Shown in pieces: positions 22,430 to 34,900 of a stretch of 64,000 nt of DNA. The stretch lies in contig JAMKCH010049174.1 of assembly GCA_023653785.1 (NCBI GenBank), forward strand, positions 27,119 through 91,118, read 5' to 3'. Position numbers and translations under genes: made by a program. Source of the DNA: Ophioderma brevispina. Its lineage: Eukaryota > Echinodermata > Ophiuroidea > Amphilepidida > Ophiodermatidae. Numbering within the stretch: the first letter of the stretch is position 1; each line of letters starts with the position of its first letter. The notes under the pieces were generated by a model. It was not told the DNA's origin. It did no database searches and saw only the letters and a list, made by a program, of their open reading frames with translations.

Positions 22430-23262
22430 TAATTATTTTTATTGCATTTTAGACGACATTTTTTTGACCAGTTCAAAAGAAAAGTTTAAAGTCTCTTGAA
22501 AACCTTATGCGAAAAAGAAATGAGGTAAAATGTTCTTTTTTTTTTTTTTTTTTTACACCAATGCGCGCGGGAAGCTTAGATGATTTTTTTTCTTGGCCGA
22601 AGTACTCAACGTATAAACAAAGGGTATAAAAGCTTAAGGAATTGCTCTGAGTAGGATCAAGAAAATCGTGCTTTCCACTATCAATTTTCGAAATCACAAA
22701 AGAGTACTTTTAAAGTTCGCGAAATTCTAAAAGGAATAGTCTATACCAGCATGTAGTTAGAAAACTTCGTATTTTGTACGATTTGTATTTTCGCGTCACG
22801 AGATTGCGTGATTGTATCATTGCAGCGCTTCACACCTAATTCCTTTACCACGGATTAGTATATCTACGGACTGTACCTACCACAGGTCGGGGTGTTTCCA
22901 TAAGGTGACACCCTTCTTTCTGACACCCTTATGAATTCGGAAACATTAACGGAATAAAACAATAAACCATATAAATCGTGTGGTTTATTCCGTTAAGGTT
23001 TCCGAATTCATAAGGGTGTCAGAAAGAAGGGTGTCACCTTTATGGAAACACCTCACAGGTCGTGTTTAGTATGCATGAAGAGGGTAGTGAATATTGAAGA
23101 TTCGTGATTTCGGAAAAAAAAAAGGTGATAATTTAAGCCAAAATAAATCGTGACTATATATGAGCACGACCATCGGCATCCAAAAGTTTGGCAAGTGACC
23201 GAGCACGGTTAGAAATCTTCGTAAATTTACATTCACTGTTAGTAAAATGTTTGTAATTTTAC
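22430..23262. repeat. Dispersed repeat, copy A (MITE-containing)
   Basis: Colinear with 25349-26132. Shared blocks include TTTTTATTGCATTTTAGACG, GAGTAGGATCAAGAAAA, AAAGTTCGCGAAATTCT, GCGTGATTGTATCATTGCA, CACCTAATTCCTTTAC, AGGTCGTGTT and GCACGACCATCGGCATCCAA. Copy A is interrupted by the 164-bp palindrome at 22890-23053. No coding frame. The repeat type is unknown. Confidence 0.8.
22890..23053. mobile_element. Palindromic MITE with 9-bp target duplication (copy 1)
   Basis: A 164-bp near-perfect palindrome: GGGTGTTTCCATAAGGTGAC ... GTCACCTTTATGGAAACACC. It is flanked by CACAGGTCG on both sides (22881-22889 and 23054-23062). The homologous copy at 25.86 kb reads ...CACCAGGTCGTGTTAGGC without the insertion, so this is a real insertion. 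An 8-9-bp duplication and GG-starting ends suit the Merlin superfamily (MULE-type is also possible). This is an inference without a transposase. Confidence 0.85.
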
Positions 23263-25348
23263 AGATGTGTTGAATTTTTATGGCCGTATTTGTTAGTCTG
23301 TGGTATGGATGGACTCACGTTTGATGGGAGGAATTATCTGTTACATTACCTTATATCAGAATTTGACCACCCAATAAGGTGGAATATTGGGCGAATATTT
23401 CAAATAAAAAGGGACTACCCGCCTAAAACATATAATTTTTGCTATAAGCTCTTACCTTTGCTTACAAAAGTGCAACTGGACATGTAACGTACGAGTATGG
23501 TCTGATGGTAGTCCAAGAACCAGCAGGCTCGCATGTCCACTATCAACAGAGAGCTGCGACCACAGCCAGTAGTCATGGAGAGAGAGGTTGTACACTAGCT
23601 GGACACTCGCTACACAGTCCATGAGGATCGTTAATCATGTCCGTTGTTTGTATTTCCCCGCTCGATAATTTCAGTTCACATCATATCATTGTTATCTGTT
23701 GTACATGGTTGTAACAAGGTCTAAAGTTCAATTTCATTCAACTCTCCCATGGTAATATATCAGTCTCTTGTACAGAGGCTGGAACTTGTAGTATGGATCA
23801 GGAATATTGTATTTTTGCTCTCTGAAAAGAGTTGTTGTTGTTGTTGATGATGATGATGATGATGATGATGATGACGACGGATGACGACGACGACGACGAC
23901 GACGGGGGTCTAAATAAACTCGTTCATGGTAGATTATTTTATGTGCTGGCGATACGGTAATCAATAAAACGCAATATAGATAATCGTAATCGATACTGTA
24001 AAAAGCTTATTGACCTTTAAAAAATCGTTGATGAATAGCCATGAATACAATAATAGATATTTAAATTTAAAATATTGGCTACTCTGAAGGTCTAACGTAT
24101 GCATTTAAAAAACAAATCTCTTTAGTGTGGAAAAAAGAGAGAAATAGTGTAAATACCCAGTGTTTTGAATTTATGGAGAAAAAATAGTCTTTTGATGTCT
24201 ATGGCCTATATGTTTTAAAATACAATCACATGCACAGTCTATGCACATTCGAATTAAATCATAACAAATGTCCAGAATTTATATATTAGAGTGTTGAATC
24301 CCCCACTCACCTATTCAGGCTATCCCAAAAATGTTAAACACTTGGGACAAAGGCATTCTGTTAAAAAGAAAAGCACACGTGGGTCTTTGTTTGGCATTTC
24401 TTTCAAGCCAATAAAATAAGCTTTTATTTGCCATTTATTTCATTCCAATCCGATACTTAGAACAAAAGATACGCTTCATCAAATGCATGAGAGTGCAAAA
24501 TCAACTTGGTCCAATTCTGCCGCCAAGCGTTTGAATGTATGACCCAACATACACTTGACTTCAGAGCACATCTTTCCATCTTGAAAGGAAAACAAATAGA
24601 TCTTTGTGTTTTTCTATTAAAGAAAGATTTCGAGATTTCTGTCACCGTGTTCATGGTCGCTTATCGTTAGATCTATCACAAATGGCTCTTCTGGCTTGAA
24701 TTCTGGCCATTCTGGTCCGATGGGTCGGTTGGACCCCGGTTGGACCTGCTACTGGTGTCTCTATTTCCAATTCCGCCTGCTAACACTGGTCCATGTAGGC
24801 CTATTTATATCAGATTTTTGTTTGTTTGTTTGCTTGCGTGTTTTTGTTGTTTATTCTATCTACAGAATCATAGATTTCCTTGGGAATTCAAAAAGGAAGT
24901 AGCTGATCGTTTGGTTTAATTTGGTTTTGTTCTAGCATTCTGTGTAATTTTTAGAGATTTGATCAGGCTAAGTCTGCTAATGAAAAGTGAACTCACTGAT
25001 TATTTTTTGAAAAAACACACCAAACTATTGCTGATCATAGATACAATGTTCACAAGGTATTGTCAATGTCTTCAGTAGGTTCAATAGTCAATCAATAACT
25101 CAATCAATAACTAAATTTTCAGTATGTTACAAATTCATGTTTCCCGCAATCTTATGTAACCAATAATGCAAATGTAATCAATGCGCCCAATTTGCTCGAA
25201 ATGGCGAAATAGATTGTGAGTGTGAATCCCATATATAAAGAGAAGGGCAAAAAAAGTATGTCTTAGCTTCCAACAGGCAAAACCCTAAGCGCTAGCGTTT
25301 TGTTTTTGTTTTTTTTTTAGCAGAAAAAGTAACGCACTACGCGGAACT
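23263..25348. other. No gene seen
   Basis: No supported gene. Contains the trinucleotide microsatellite at 23833-23907. Short frames at 23290-23487 (+) and 24457-24654 (-) have no recognised domain. Confidence 0.5.
23833..23907. repeat. Trinucleotide microsatellite
   Basis: A compound tract (GTT)n, then (GAT)n, then (GAC)n, each block nearly pure. It produces artificial Ser- or Arg-rich frames on the minus strand. Confidence 0.95.
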
Positions 25349-26132
25349 TATTTTTATTGCATTTAGACGACTTTTTAAATTTTTTTGCTTGACCAGTAAA
25401 AAACTGTCCAGTTAAAAACATTCTTGAAACTCTCTGGAAACCTTTACTTGAAATCTCTTGAAAAATCTTTCTAATAAAAGGAAATACTGCAAATATTGAT
25501 TTTTTACACCTATGCGCGAGGGAAGCTGAGACGACCTTTTTTTTTCTTTCCCGGAAAGTCTCAAGGTATAAATAAGGGATATAAAAGATAAGGAATTACT
25601 TGAGTAGGATCAAGAAAAAAGCGTTTTCCCACAATCAATTTGCGAATTTTTTCGAAATCACGAAAGAGTACGTTTAAAGTTCGCGAAAATTCTGATGTGA
25701 AAGGGATAGTCTGTACAAGGCTACAAGCATGCAAGGTTTTTGTTTGTTACAAAACTTGTATTTGTACAATTTTTGTTTAAATCGTCATGCAGATTGCGTG
25801 ATTGTGTCATTGCAACGCTTAACACCTAATTCCTTTACAGGATTAGTATTATCACGGACTGTACTTACCCACCAGGTCGTGTTAGGCATGCCTGAAGAGG
25901 GGTAGTCCCATTTGGAAAGGATTCGTGATTTCGCGAAAAGAAGTGATAATTTAAACCACAACTAAAATTGGGATTTTTGCGAAAAAAAGGAGCGTTTTGA
26001 CGCCAACAAAACGATGAAAAAGGTGTTTTCTATCCATATAAACACGATCATCGGTATCCAACGTTTGGCGAGTTACAAAGCACTGTTAGAAATCTTTGCC
26101 CAATTTCATTCACTGCCAGTAAAATGTTACCT
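25349..26132. repeat. Dispersed repeat, copy B (empty site)
   Basis: Direct copy of 22430-23262, about 2.9 kb away. It lacks the 164-bp MITE at the homologous place (~25880) and has ~60 bp extra (around GGGATTTTTGCG at ~25970). Many single-base differences. No coding frame. Confidence 0.8.
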
Positions 26133-26599
26133 TTGAGATCTAACCATGTACAATTACATTTCAATTTGTTTAAATGCGCCAAAATCAATAAACAATCTGG
26201 GTGCACCAGTTGCCAAAATCCATGAGTAATTCTTTTTTTAATTTTATTATTTTGTTTATGGATATTACACACGGAAAGGTTTTTTGACTCAAGTCGGGAT
26301 TACCTGGTATCACTTGGTTTCTGATACTAAGGTCATTTCTAATTGTTGTCATTGGCACAAATAATTTATACTTGAAGTAAATATTTAGAAATTGTGTCCA
26401 GTATTTTAAGATATTCACGTTTTTGGATGCAATATTGATGACGTCATGTCCACCGGTGCCGGCCTTTAAAAGTATCAGAATCGCATTTATTGTGTCTAAC
26501 AATACATAATCTAAGTACCTCATGTCTATTTTTATGGTCGGAATTTTGCTGTCTATATGGCATTTATTGTTCTGCGATTGTCTATCGTAATAGATGGAA

Positions 26600-26815
26600 T
26601 TACTATACCCCGCAAACCACCCCCAATCTCTCCAGCACAAGTGCAGGCGACATAAGATAACAATTTTGCCCGAACGGGGCAAGCACGCCTCAACCCGGTT
26701 TGGAATCTGATGCAACAATGGCAATTGAAGCGGAGCAGAGATTCCAAAGCCCAACCAGGTGGGAGCGAGAGGGGTCTAAGAGAAGGCACCTAGCGCTGAC
26801 GCCGCTTCGTCCCCC
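26600..26815. repeat. Direct repeat R1, first copy
   Basis: Shares ordered blocks with 27140-27350: AATTTTGCC(C/A)GAACGG, AATGGCAATTGAAGCGGAGC, CACCTAGCGCTGAC. Copies differ mainly by one-base indels. Confidence 0.65.
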
Positions 26816-26879
26816 CTAACATGCCTTTCCCAGAAGGGCAAAGATGAAGAAATATTGCACAGGCAGGTGGTGGGCTGGG

Positions 26880-27085
26880 AAAGCAATTTGCAAGCTATGT
26901 GGACCACCAAAGGCTGAGAAACTGTCAGCCAATCCAAATAGGCCAACTGAGGGCGCCAAAAAAGGGTGCCAAACATGGGGCGCCAGACAGATAGGCACAT
27001 CCCGCTAGAGTTTCAGTTGGATGTACATGTCCAGATGGAGGGCACTAGGATATCCCTTGCTTGTCCAATAAACCATTGTTAGAAC
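26880..27085. repeat. Direct repeat R2, left copy
   Basis: Matches 35720-35945 in order: CCAAATAGGCCAA, GAGGGCGCCAAA, AAACATGGGG, TCAGTTGGATGT, TGTCCAGATGGAG, CTTGTCCAATAAA. The pair spans ~8.8 kb in direct orientation and each ends near an AATAAA, so an LTR pair is conceivable. No gag-pol coding was found between them and no TG...CA ends or primer site were fixed. Confidence 0.6.
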
Positions 27086-27139
27086 CCTAACTTCCCGTAT
27101 TGTTTATGCGCATTGTCCTATCGTGAATGAAGAGGAATA

Positions 27140-27350
27140 TGTAATACCCCCAAACAACCCCCAAATCTCATCTCACCAGTGCAGGCAGATAAGGAACCAA
27201 TTTTGCCAGAACGGTAAACAACTGCCCTGCCTCACCCTGGTTGGGAATCTGAATCAACAAAATGGCAATTGAAGCGGAGCAGAATGACTTCCAAACCCAA
27301 CCAGTGGCAAGCTAGACAGGGTCAAGAGAAAGCACCTAGCGCTGACCCGC
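27140..27350. repeat. Direct repeat R1, second copy
   Basis: Second copy of 26600-26815, ~535 bp downstream, same orientation, with many small indels. Confidence 0.65.
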
Positions 27351-27522
27351 TTGCCCAAATTGGCCCAAAAAAGGTTGAATGGGGGGGGGTAATTGATTAA
27401 TGATAAATGCAAATGGAATCCCTGAAATGCAGGAGAGTATATTGTACGATAAATCAATGAGCTTCAATTGACAACTTACCCTCAATCCGGTAGCATATAG
27501 ACAAAACAGTGAGCAAGAAGCC

Positions 27523-27909
27523 CTAACTATTATGATACATTAAAAATGCAGATTCTACAAACCATAAGCTCCGTGACATGTTGAAATATAGCAGATTGGA
27601 AATCCATGGTAAGATGTACAAATCCAAATCCAAATACATGCCTGTGTATCTGTCAGCTAGAGTTATCGCCTGACCTAACACTAGGGCCGGTCTTGTCTTG
27701 ATTATGAACACGTATAAATCATTCATTAGTGCTTGCCAGGTTGGTGGAATCTCATCATGTAAACCATCGAGAAACTCATTGCATGCACCCACGATCACAG
27801 ACAAAGCGGGTCGGAAAAACTCGGAAGTGGCAAAATTCCGAGCATCAGCAAGATGGGTGTGGCAATTAGTAATAAATAAAGTACCAGTGTGCGTGTTGAA
27901 GAAGGGCAC
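27523..27909 (-). other. Unrecognised open frame, 128 codons
   Basis: An open minus-strand stretch that includes GLHDEIPPTWQALMNDLYVF and LADRYTGMYLDLDLYILPW. I do not recognise a domain. It lies inside the direct-repeat-bounded 27-36 kb block, so it may be a retroelement remnant or chance. No splice or promoter evidence. Confidence 0.2.
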
Positions 27910-27949
27910 ATTCGCTCTGAGCTTTAACTATATGCACGAATCATCCTAG

Positions 27950-28999
27950 CATTTTGGGGGCATTGGGCTTTGAGGCAAGTATGCATTGATAAAGCATATA
28001 CATGGTGCTGAATTACAGCATATCCGTAGGCAAAGCTCGCCTGACAATGATAGGAACGATCTGCACATGCATGCCGTTAATACAACTCACCCTAGTGGCC
28101 AATACCAGTTCGAAGGTGGAAAAGGGGTTCTAGCTGTACTCAGTACCAACAAGCCTATGATGTCCCTGAATTAGGTGCTAGAACATAGTCTGAATGTGAC
28201 AGATTGATGGATGTATTCTGTTACAGATCAGAAAAAAAAGGCAAATAGTTCAATCAGCAAAGCAATAAATCAAGCACAAGTATTATCACTTTCCAATGAT
28301 ATCAGAAAAAGTGGCGTGGTTGTTTAGAAGTACAGCATTCACCGACACCTTTTGTCTGCTATCTGTTGAAATGAGGACAAAGACACCTACCCAAGGACCC
28401 CATGCATCCACGTGTCACGAAAATAGATCAACACATGCAATACACCAATCACTTGATAAATCTAACCATTCTGGGCCATAACCTATAAGGATCTCAATGA
28501 CCTGACCCCCCTCTTGAAGGGGAACTGTGGGGACTATCTGAAGGACCCATAACTCCAAGGGGCTTGAAATTGTGTGAAGTATGGTGGAAACACTGCATTT
28601 ATGCTTATGCCTAGTAATGTACAGCTAGCCCTCTATGACTTCTTGCAGATGCCACAAAAGTGGATCTGGAAAGTGATTGATATCATATTAAAGTGTCATG
28701 GCTCAGCAGTTTCGGGAAAGCAATTGGCTGGCTCTCTGATGGTCGATCCGCTGGTTAATGTGGGGAACGCATCAGCTGGCTAGTAATTCAAAATTGAAAT
28801 CATCTGTTATCAAAACAGAGTCACAGATATTTTGCCAATAACCACCTGTGTTAGCATTATCGCTGTGTGCATTGTATGAGCTGGTAATTATTATGGTGGT
28901 AGGGATTATGTGAGACTAGATGGAAGTGCACCTGCAGGATGCAAGCTATACGATTGGCTAGTAGGGTAGCAATATGTAATTGTAATAGACTGCTATGAG
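27950..28999. other. No gene seen
   Basis: Moderately complex DNA without supported genes, leading into the degenerate satellite. Short frames have no recognised motif. Confidence 0.4.
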
Positions 29000-31900
29000 G
29001 ACGGTTACCGAGTTAGAGCGAAACAGGGGGCCTCTGATGAATTAGAACCTCCTAATCAGAATTCTAACTCGCCCCCCTTTTTAACTTTTATGTAAGACTG
29101 CCTAGAGACCATGCTTCAATGGTGATAGCCTCCTCCCGTACACAAAATATCCTTTTTTGCCTCATCTGGTTGTATAAGTAAGAAGACTCCAACGTCGACA
29201 AAGAGACATTGACCAGGTGGAGCTGTACAAGACGCAAGGCAAGTCGTGTTTTACTATAGCACACTCGTATATGAGATAACAATATGAGGTGCAGTGGAGC
29301 CTAACTGTAGGTTATAAATATACATGAGGGACAAAGATCCAACTCGGATAAAAAAGACTGTGGTAGTGGATCCGTACCAAGCGAATACATAAGAGAATAA
29401 ACAATTCCGGGACAATGATGGGCGAAGGCTAAAAGGGTTAAGCTGAGCCCTACTATAGGCGCAATAAAGTGAACCATAAGTTTAGTAACATCTGAAATAG
29501 GTAGCACCTAGATTCAATGACAATACCTATATACATGAGGTAGAATTAGACTTGGACAGTAAAGTGAGAAAGAATAAGATGAAGATGGTGAGCTAGGCAT
29601 ATTACGTACAGCATGATCTATGGTGTAAGGGAAGATCTAAATCAGATTTTCATGCAAGATAACACAAATACCTAGGCAGAGCCATACTACCATCAGCTAG
29701 GTTAGACAGTGTGTATCACGGGTACTCACATAAAAATTTACAACTAATGGCGTCGGTCCGTGTAGCCGTACCATATAGTACAAATAAAATGGGCGAGGAC
29801 GATCTTAACACGGACAACAGGAGATGGCATATGAAGAGCTCCAATGGCAGCTCAATGACCAAACGAGTAGCCACATTGCATAAGGCAAACCTTGTAAAGT
29901 GTCGGTACAACCAAATACACCGACACTCATAGGCCAATATCACCACTTGTTAAAAGATGGTGTAGGTGGGAGAGCTCTAATGCAGGCATAAAGTGTGGCA
30001 TTGGGCATTGCCAAACTCACACAGAATAAACCATGTGGATGTTATAGGGCAGGAACTCTACAACTCGATGTTATACATAGACTAACCAGAAGGGGAAGAT
30101 CCCAATGATGACGGTTGATGGTTTAGCAGACCGTACCACAATACCCAAAACCTTAAAATTCCATTTGTAACACTAGCTCTGATATCTGACATAGCCCTTC
30201 ACTAGAATAGTATATAAGAGTGCTAAGCATGGGGTGGAGCTGTACCACAGATAAAGAGGTAATCGCATAGGTGAAGCTGACCTATTGTGGCAGAATGATA
30301 GTGTAGTAGCTTTGCATTAAGGTGAATGGTGTTGGTCCCGTACCATAGAAACATTAGTGGTGTGTCAGAGTGTTTGTACCATACAACAAGGAGGTAACAG
30401 CAATTGGGCCATACTCAAAACCAAGTGATGTGTAAAGCAGGCCAAACTACAACGAAGTGGAAATGGGGATGTGAGGCCGGACAAATCATAAAGGTTAGGC
30501 TTTGGGACCATACTTGAGTATAACGGAAGTGGGGAGGGTGAAGGTGACCCACACCCGTACTGATAATGGGAGAAGGAAATTGTTAAGGGCAGAGGCCATA
30601 ATCCACAACACGGGGACAGGCTAGAAATTGCTGGGTATTGAGTGCTATAGCTATAACAATAGAAAAGGTGATGGTGGAGGTAAGGGGTACCATCAAACCT
30701 AAATGACACTGAAGGTGGGTCATATTTAACTCATAATAATTAACCAAAAGAGATGACAGGATAGCCATAACCATTCACACAACGTGGTGTATGCAGAGCC
30801 ACATTATATACCAAAAGTTAAGGTGTAGGCCTAGACCCTCCACTGTAAAAACTAGATTGGGGGTTTTACCAAATAACAGGAGCGATGTAGGCGGGACATA
30901 CCGGTGGAAAAAAAAATGGGTGGCCTCACAGCTGGCAGAGCTGTACCATGACATAAATGGTTTAGGCGGGGACCATACTAGATCCCAATGTGATAACGTA
31001 TGCAGGGAATACCTTATAACAACCGTGATGGGCGGAGAACGTACATTGTTACACCAAAAATAAATGAAATATTGACGGAGCTTCATCATAAACCAAAATG
31101 CAGCAGGTGTTAACCGTACAAAAAGGATGATGAGGCCAGTAGAGCTGCCAATAATTAACAGACTTATCATTTTGCCAGCACTCATCATTGGCAACTGGAT
31201 GGGCCACACACAATTACAATGTAGGATCGATGACAGACATTGGCAGACACATAACCAACCTGGCGCAACTGGCAAGACAACTGGATTTATGGACCGAACA
31301 GGCTACTTTAACAATTGCATTAGAATGCACAAATCAGCAATGTGCGGAAAGAGACGCAGTCAATTAACCACTTATAACCATGAAACAGATGCCATACCGT
31401 CTCTCGCAAAAACTTAGAGGCCTCACCAATGGCTCTGTAATCCATGAAAATGGTATGCTTAGGCTTTATGGCATGCTGAAGCCAAAATTGCATAGTTGTC
31501 AGAGTTCTTTCTGTATATGTTCCTTGCTTCTGCATTGGGCCATATTATTTTTTTTTTTGCAATATGGGAGCAAAATCCAAGTCACATTGGCGTGTGTAGC
31601 CACAACCCCATAAACAAGTGATGGCCTCCTGGCCTCAGCAGAGCTGTATCAAATACAGAATGTCAGTGTTGCTGTATTGGGCCTAGAGTAACAGAATATG
31701 ACATGTTTTTTGACGGCTATCACACAGCGACACCATACTAACATGATAGGGAACTGTGATGAGCGTTTGGCATCTACACATCCGCAACAGTATGGTAAAT
31801 AAGAGAGTGCCATTTATGCTTTAATGGTTTGGTATACATGGTGTAAAAGGTGATGCAGATGGCATTATGCTGCGCAAACGTACATACCATAACAAGGGGG

Positions 31901-33055
31901 CCAGGGTATTTAAATGAGGAATGGGCCTTTCTTGGCAGCATGCGTATATGAAATAAATGGTGCACGGTGTAATGATGCTAGCAAAGCTTGTATCATACCA
32001 TATACTCACAATACACAAGACAGGAAAAAAAATGAGTATTTATGCCTCGTGTAAAGATAACGAAGATGTAGGCGGAACCGTACCCAAAAATAACAAGGAG
32101 AATTTAGTGGTAGGCTTACCCACCACTCGATAGTGTAAGAAAAAAAAGCAAATTGATTTGTTTGAGGCCCAACTGGCACTATAACCACATAACTACGGAA
32201 GGGTAAAAGAGAGTAGGCCGAAGTTTGCACTCATGTATTGGAATGGCATACTGATGGGGTTAGCGGAATTAGCGTAAATGCAGACTATACTCTTACCGTG
32301 TAATAAATGGCATACTCGGTGTTAGCGGAACTTATCATAACTACAGAAGGCCGAATGAGCATAGGCTCCGAACGCATTATTGAATTATGGTGTATTGACG
32401 GTTGTTAGGCGGAGCTTGCCGTAATCCCACATGCACTGTGGAAGTGTGCAATGAGTGTTAGGCGTAGGTTTGTACTCAATAATTTACAAATACGCATCTA
32501 GCTTGTGTTGCCGTGAGCTAAGCCATAACCATATAACATAACTAGGGAAAGGTTAAATGAGCGTAGGTGTAGCCGTATTCATCGATAACAAATAACTGCG
32601 AAGGTTGAAATTCTCAAGTAGGCTGCGTACTATATAATAACTAGTGAAGGGTGGATGAGCGTTAAGCATAGCCATACCGCAAATAGTGTGAAGAGTAATA
32701 AAATAGGGTATTGGTTGTGGTTAGCGGAGCGGTACATTACCATAGGAACAATGTTGGGTGATGACTCGAATGCATTAGTGTACCCTTACTCGTCTATGTG
32801 CGGATAATGGTTGTATTGCTGGGGTTAGCAGAGCTGTACCATAACCGTAACTCTGAAAGGGGTGAAAGTGCGTAGGTGTAACCGTACTCATATAGTTTAG
32901 ATGGCGTATTGATAGTGTTCTGAGCGGTACCATTAACCATATAACATCTAGGTTGAGTGATGACTCAAATGAGCATAGGCTTAGCCATACTCGTATAGTG
33001 TAAATACATCGGTATTGATGGGTCTTAGCGGTTTGAAACCGTAACCTATATAATC
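29000..33055. repeat. Degenerate ~100-bp satellite (main block)
   Basis: Recurring phrases GTGTTAGCGGAGCTGTACC, ATAACCATATAAC, GAGCGTAGGCGTAGCCGTAC and ATATAGTGTAAATATGGCG alternate roughly every 50 bp, with a full cycle of about 95-110 bp. They are clear from ~32.2 to 33.05 kb and increasingly eroded toward 29 kb (GTGGAGCTGTACC at 30235, CAGAGCTGTACCATGACATA near 30935). The left limit is approximate. Copies differ by many single-base insertions and deletions. Open frames here are not genes. Confidence 0.65.
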
Positions 33056-33124
33056 CTCAATCAATCAATCCTCAATCATCAATCAATATTTTTTGTTCAT
33101 CAACAAGATACAGCAAATATAGTA

Positions 33125-33169
<45 letters not shown>

Positions 33170-33182
33170 GGGGGGGGGGGGG
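33125..33182. repeat. 58-bp G run
   Basis: 44 consecutive G, one A, then 13 G. It lies inside a break of the satellite, just after an AATC-rich tract (33056-33090). Extreme purity suggests either a G-quadruplex-forming homopolymer or an assembly or sequencing artefact. Confidence 0.95.
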
Positions 33183-34389
33183 ACGATAATAATAGATAAG
33201 TGATATATATATTACAATGATAATTGAAGTAATTGAGGAAAGATATATTCATCGAATTCAAGTGATATTTAATCAATAATCATTGAGCACAATAACTGAA
33301 GGGAATTAGGTACAGACCTGCCAACATTTACAGGATTTTCCCTTGCAAAAAATTAAGATTTACTGAACAGGTCAAAATACAAAAACTCAGGACTAATTGC
33401 AACATAGTAACACGACGATAATGCCTATTCAAGGTGGGTTGGCGGTTGTATCTTGAGTACATACTATTTTAATTTTAATGAGATAACCTTGCTGTACAAG
33501 TGGTGAACGAGGTCACTGCTTAACGCGGTGCGTGGGGTGCAGTGCCTCTTCAAAATTCCTATACAAAACGATGTAACGTGAAATTCAAGAAAGGGCACAA
33601 AGACACAAACACACAAATACTAACACAGAACGTTCACAAACTAACAATTAACACCTCCGACTCTTGGATAAAAAAAATAGATAAATGACTATTAAAAAAT
33701 TAAGATGATAACAGCACTATAGGAACTGATAATGTTTTTTCATTTTTGTTTTGAAGAAATGAGTTTGGGGGGCAGGTTTTAATGGAGGGTAAGTTAAACA
33801 AGCAAGGACCTTGATTCTTATTGTGTTTTTTGCCAGGACGTGTTAAACATTTTAATATGAGGAATGTCGGCATGCCTGGTTTGATAATGATTAGTGCGAT
33901 ATGGAAGTTGAAGAATCTGCTCAAGAGATCATTTGGCAGTAAGTTATGGTTTAAATTGATACGTGAGGTAGCAAGTTGGACCTGTAAATGTCTCGACTTT
34001 CACGGTTTGAGTGATGAGAAACAGGGATCTGTATGATCCTACCACAAGGATGGGTGAACGTTCTAATTACACGTTTCTGAAGTAGGAAATGCGAATCTAA
34101 ACCATTTTTTAGCGTCAGCGCAAGCCATAGCACCATATGATATGACGGTCAAACAAGACAATTGTAAAGTGTATGAAGTGATTTTTGTGTAGAAATGGTC
34201 CGAACTTTATCGAATATGGTTGTGTTTACCTAAGCACTCTGCTACTTTCTGGCAGCTTTTGGCGTCAAAAACGGCTATGATAACCCCCCCCCCAAAAAAA
34301 AAGATGTGCAGAAACAAAAATAAGAATGGAAATCCGGGGAACGATTTTGAATTTTTTAAAATCTTGTAATCGGATAACCTATATTAGGG
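33183..34389. other. Non-satellite interlude, no gene seen
   Basis: AT-rich sequence with a short C/A run at ~34283-34302. No gene recognised. It separates two blocks of the same satellite. Confidence 0.5.
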
Positions 34390-34900
34390 TGATCGGTTAG
34401 ACCCTAGTGTTGACCCTCAAATGAGTGTAGGCATGAGCTGTGCTCATACACTGATAAATATGGCGTATTGATGGTGTTAGCATAGGTTGACCATAACCCG
34501 AACTACGGGAGGGTGAATGAGAGCGTAATGCGTAGCCGTACCATATAGGCGTTATAATGGCGGGTACTCGATGGTGTTCGCGGAGTCGTCCATTAACCAA
34601 ACAAACATAGGTTGAGTGCTGACTCAGATGAGCGTAGGCGTAGCCGTACTCAGTGTGAAATATGGCGTACTGAATGGTGTTAGCGGTAGCTGTACCATGA
34701 ACCATATACCGAGCAAATAACTGTGGAAGGGTGATATGAGCGTAGGCGTAGCCCTATCTCATAAGTGTAAAATATGGCGTATTGATGGTGTTCAGCGGAC
34801 GCCGTAACATAAACATAAACAAAGAGGGAGAAATGGCGTAGGCGTAGCCGCGCATCATATATGTGAGAAAAAAATGGTGTATAGGATGGTTGTTAGCGAT
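34390..34900. repeat. ~100-bp satellite, second block
   Basis: Units start near 34421, 34521, 34631, 34738 and 34834 (spacing 96-110 bp), with GAGCGTAGGCGTAGCCGTAC and ATGGCGTATTGATGGTGTT. Same family as 29.0-33.05 kb. Confidence 0.8.

Noticed and set aside
26185..26754. 189-codon minus-strand frame
   Set aside because: Partly overlaps direct repeat R1. The peptide has no recognisable motif and the codons look random.
30365..31613. Several overlapping frames on both strands
   Set aside because: All fall in the degenerate satellite, where indels and composition make open frames by chance.
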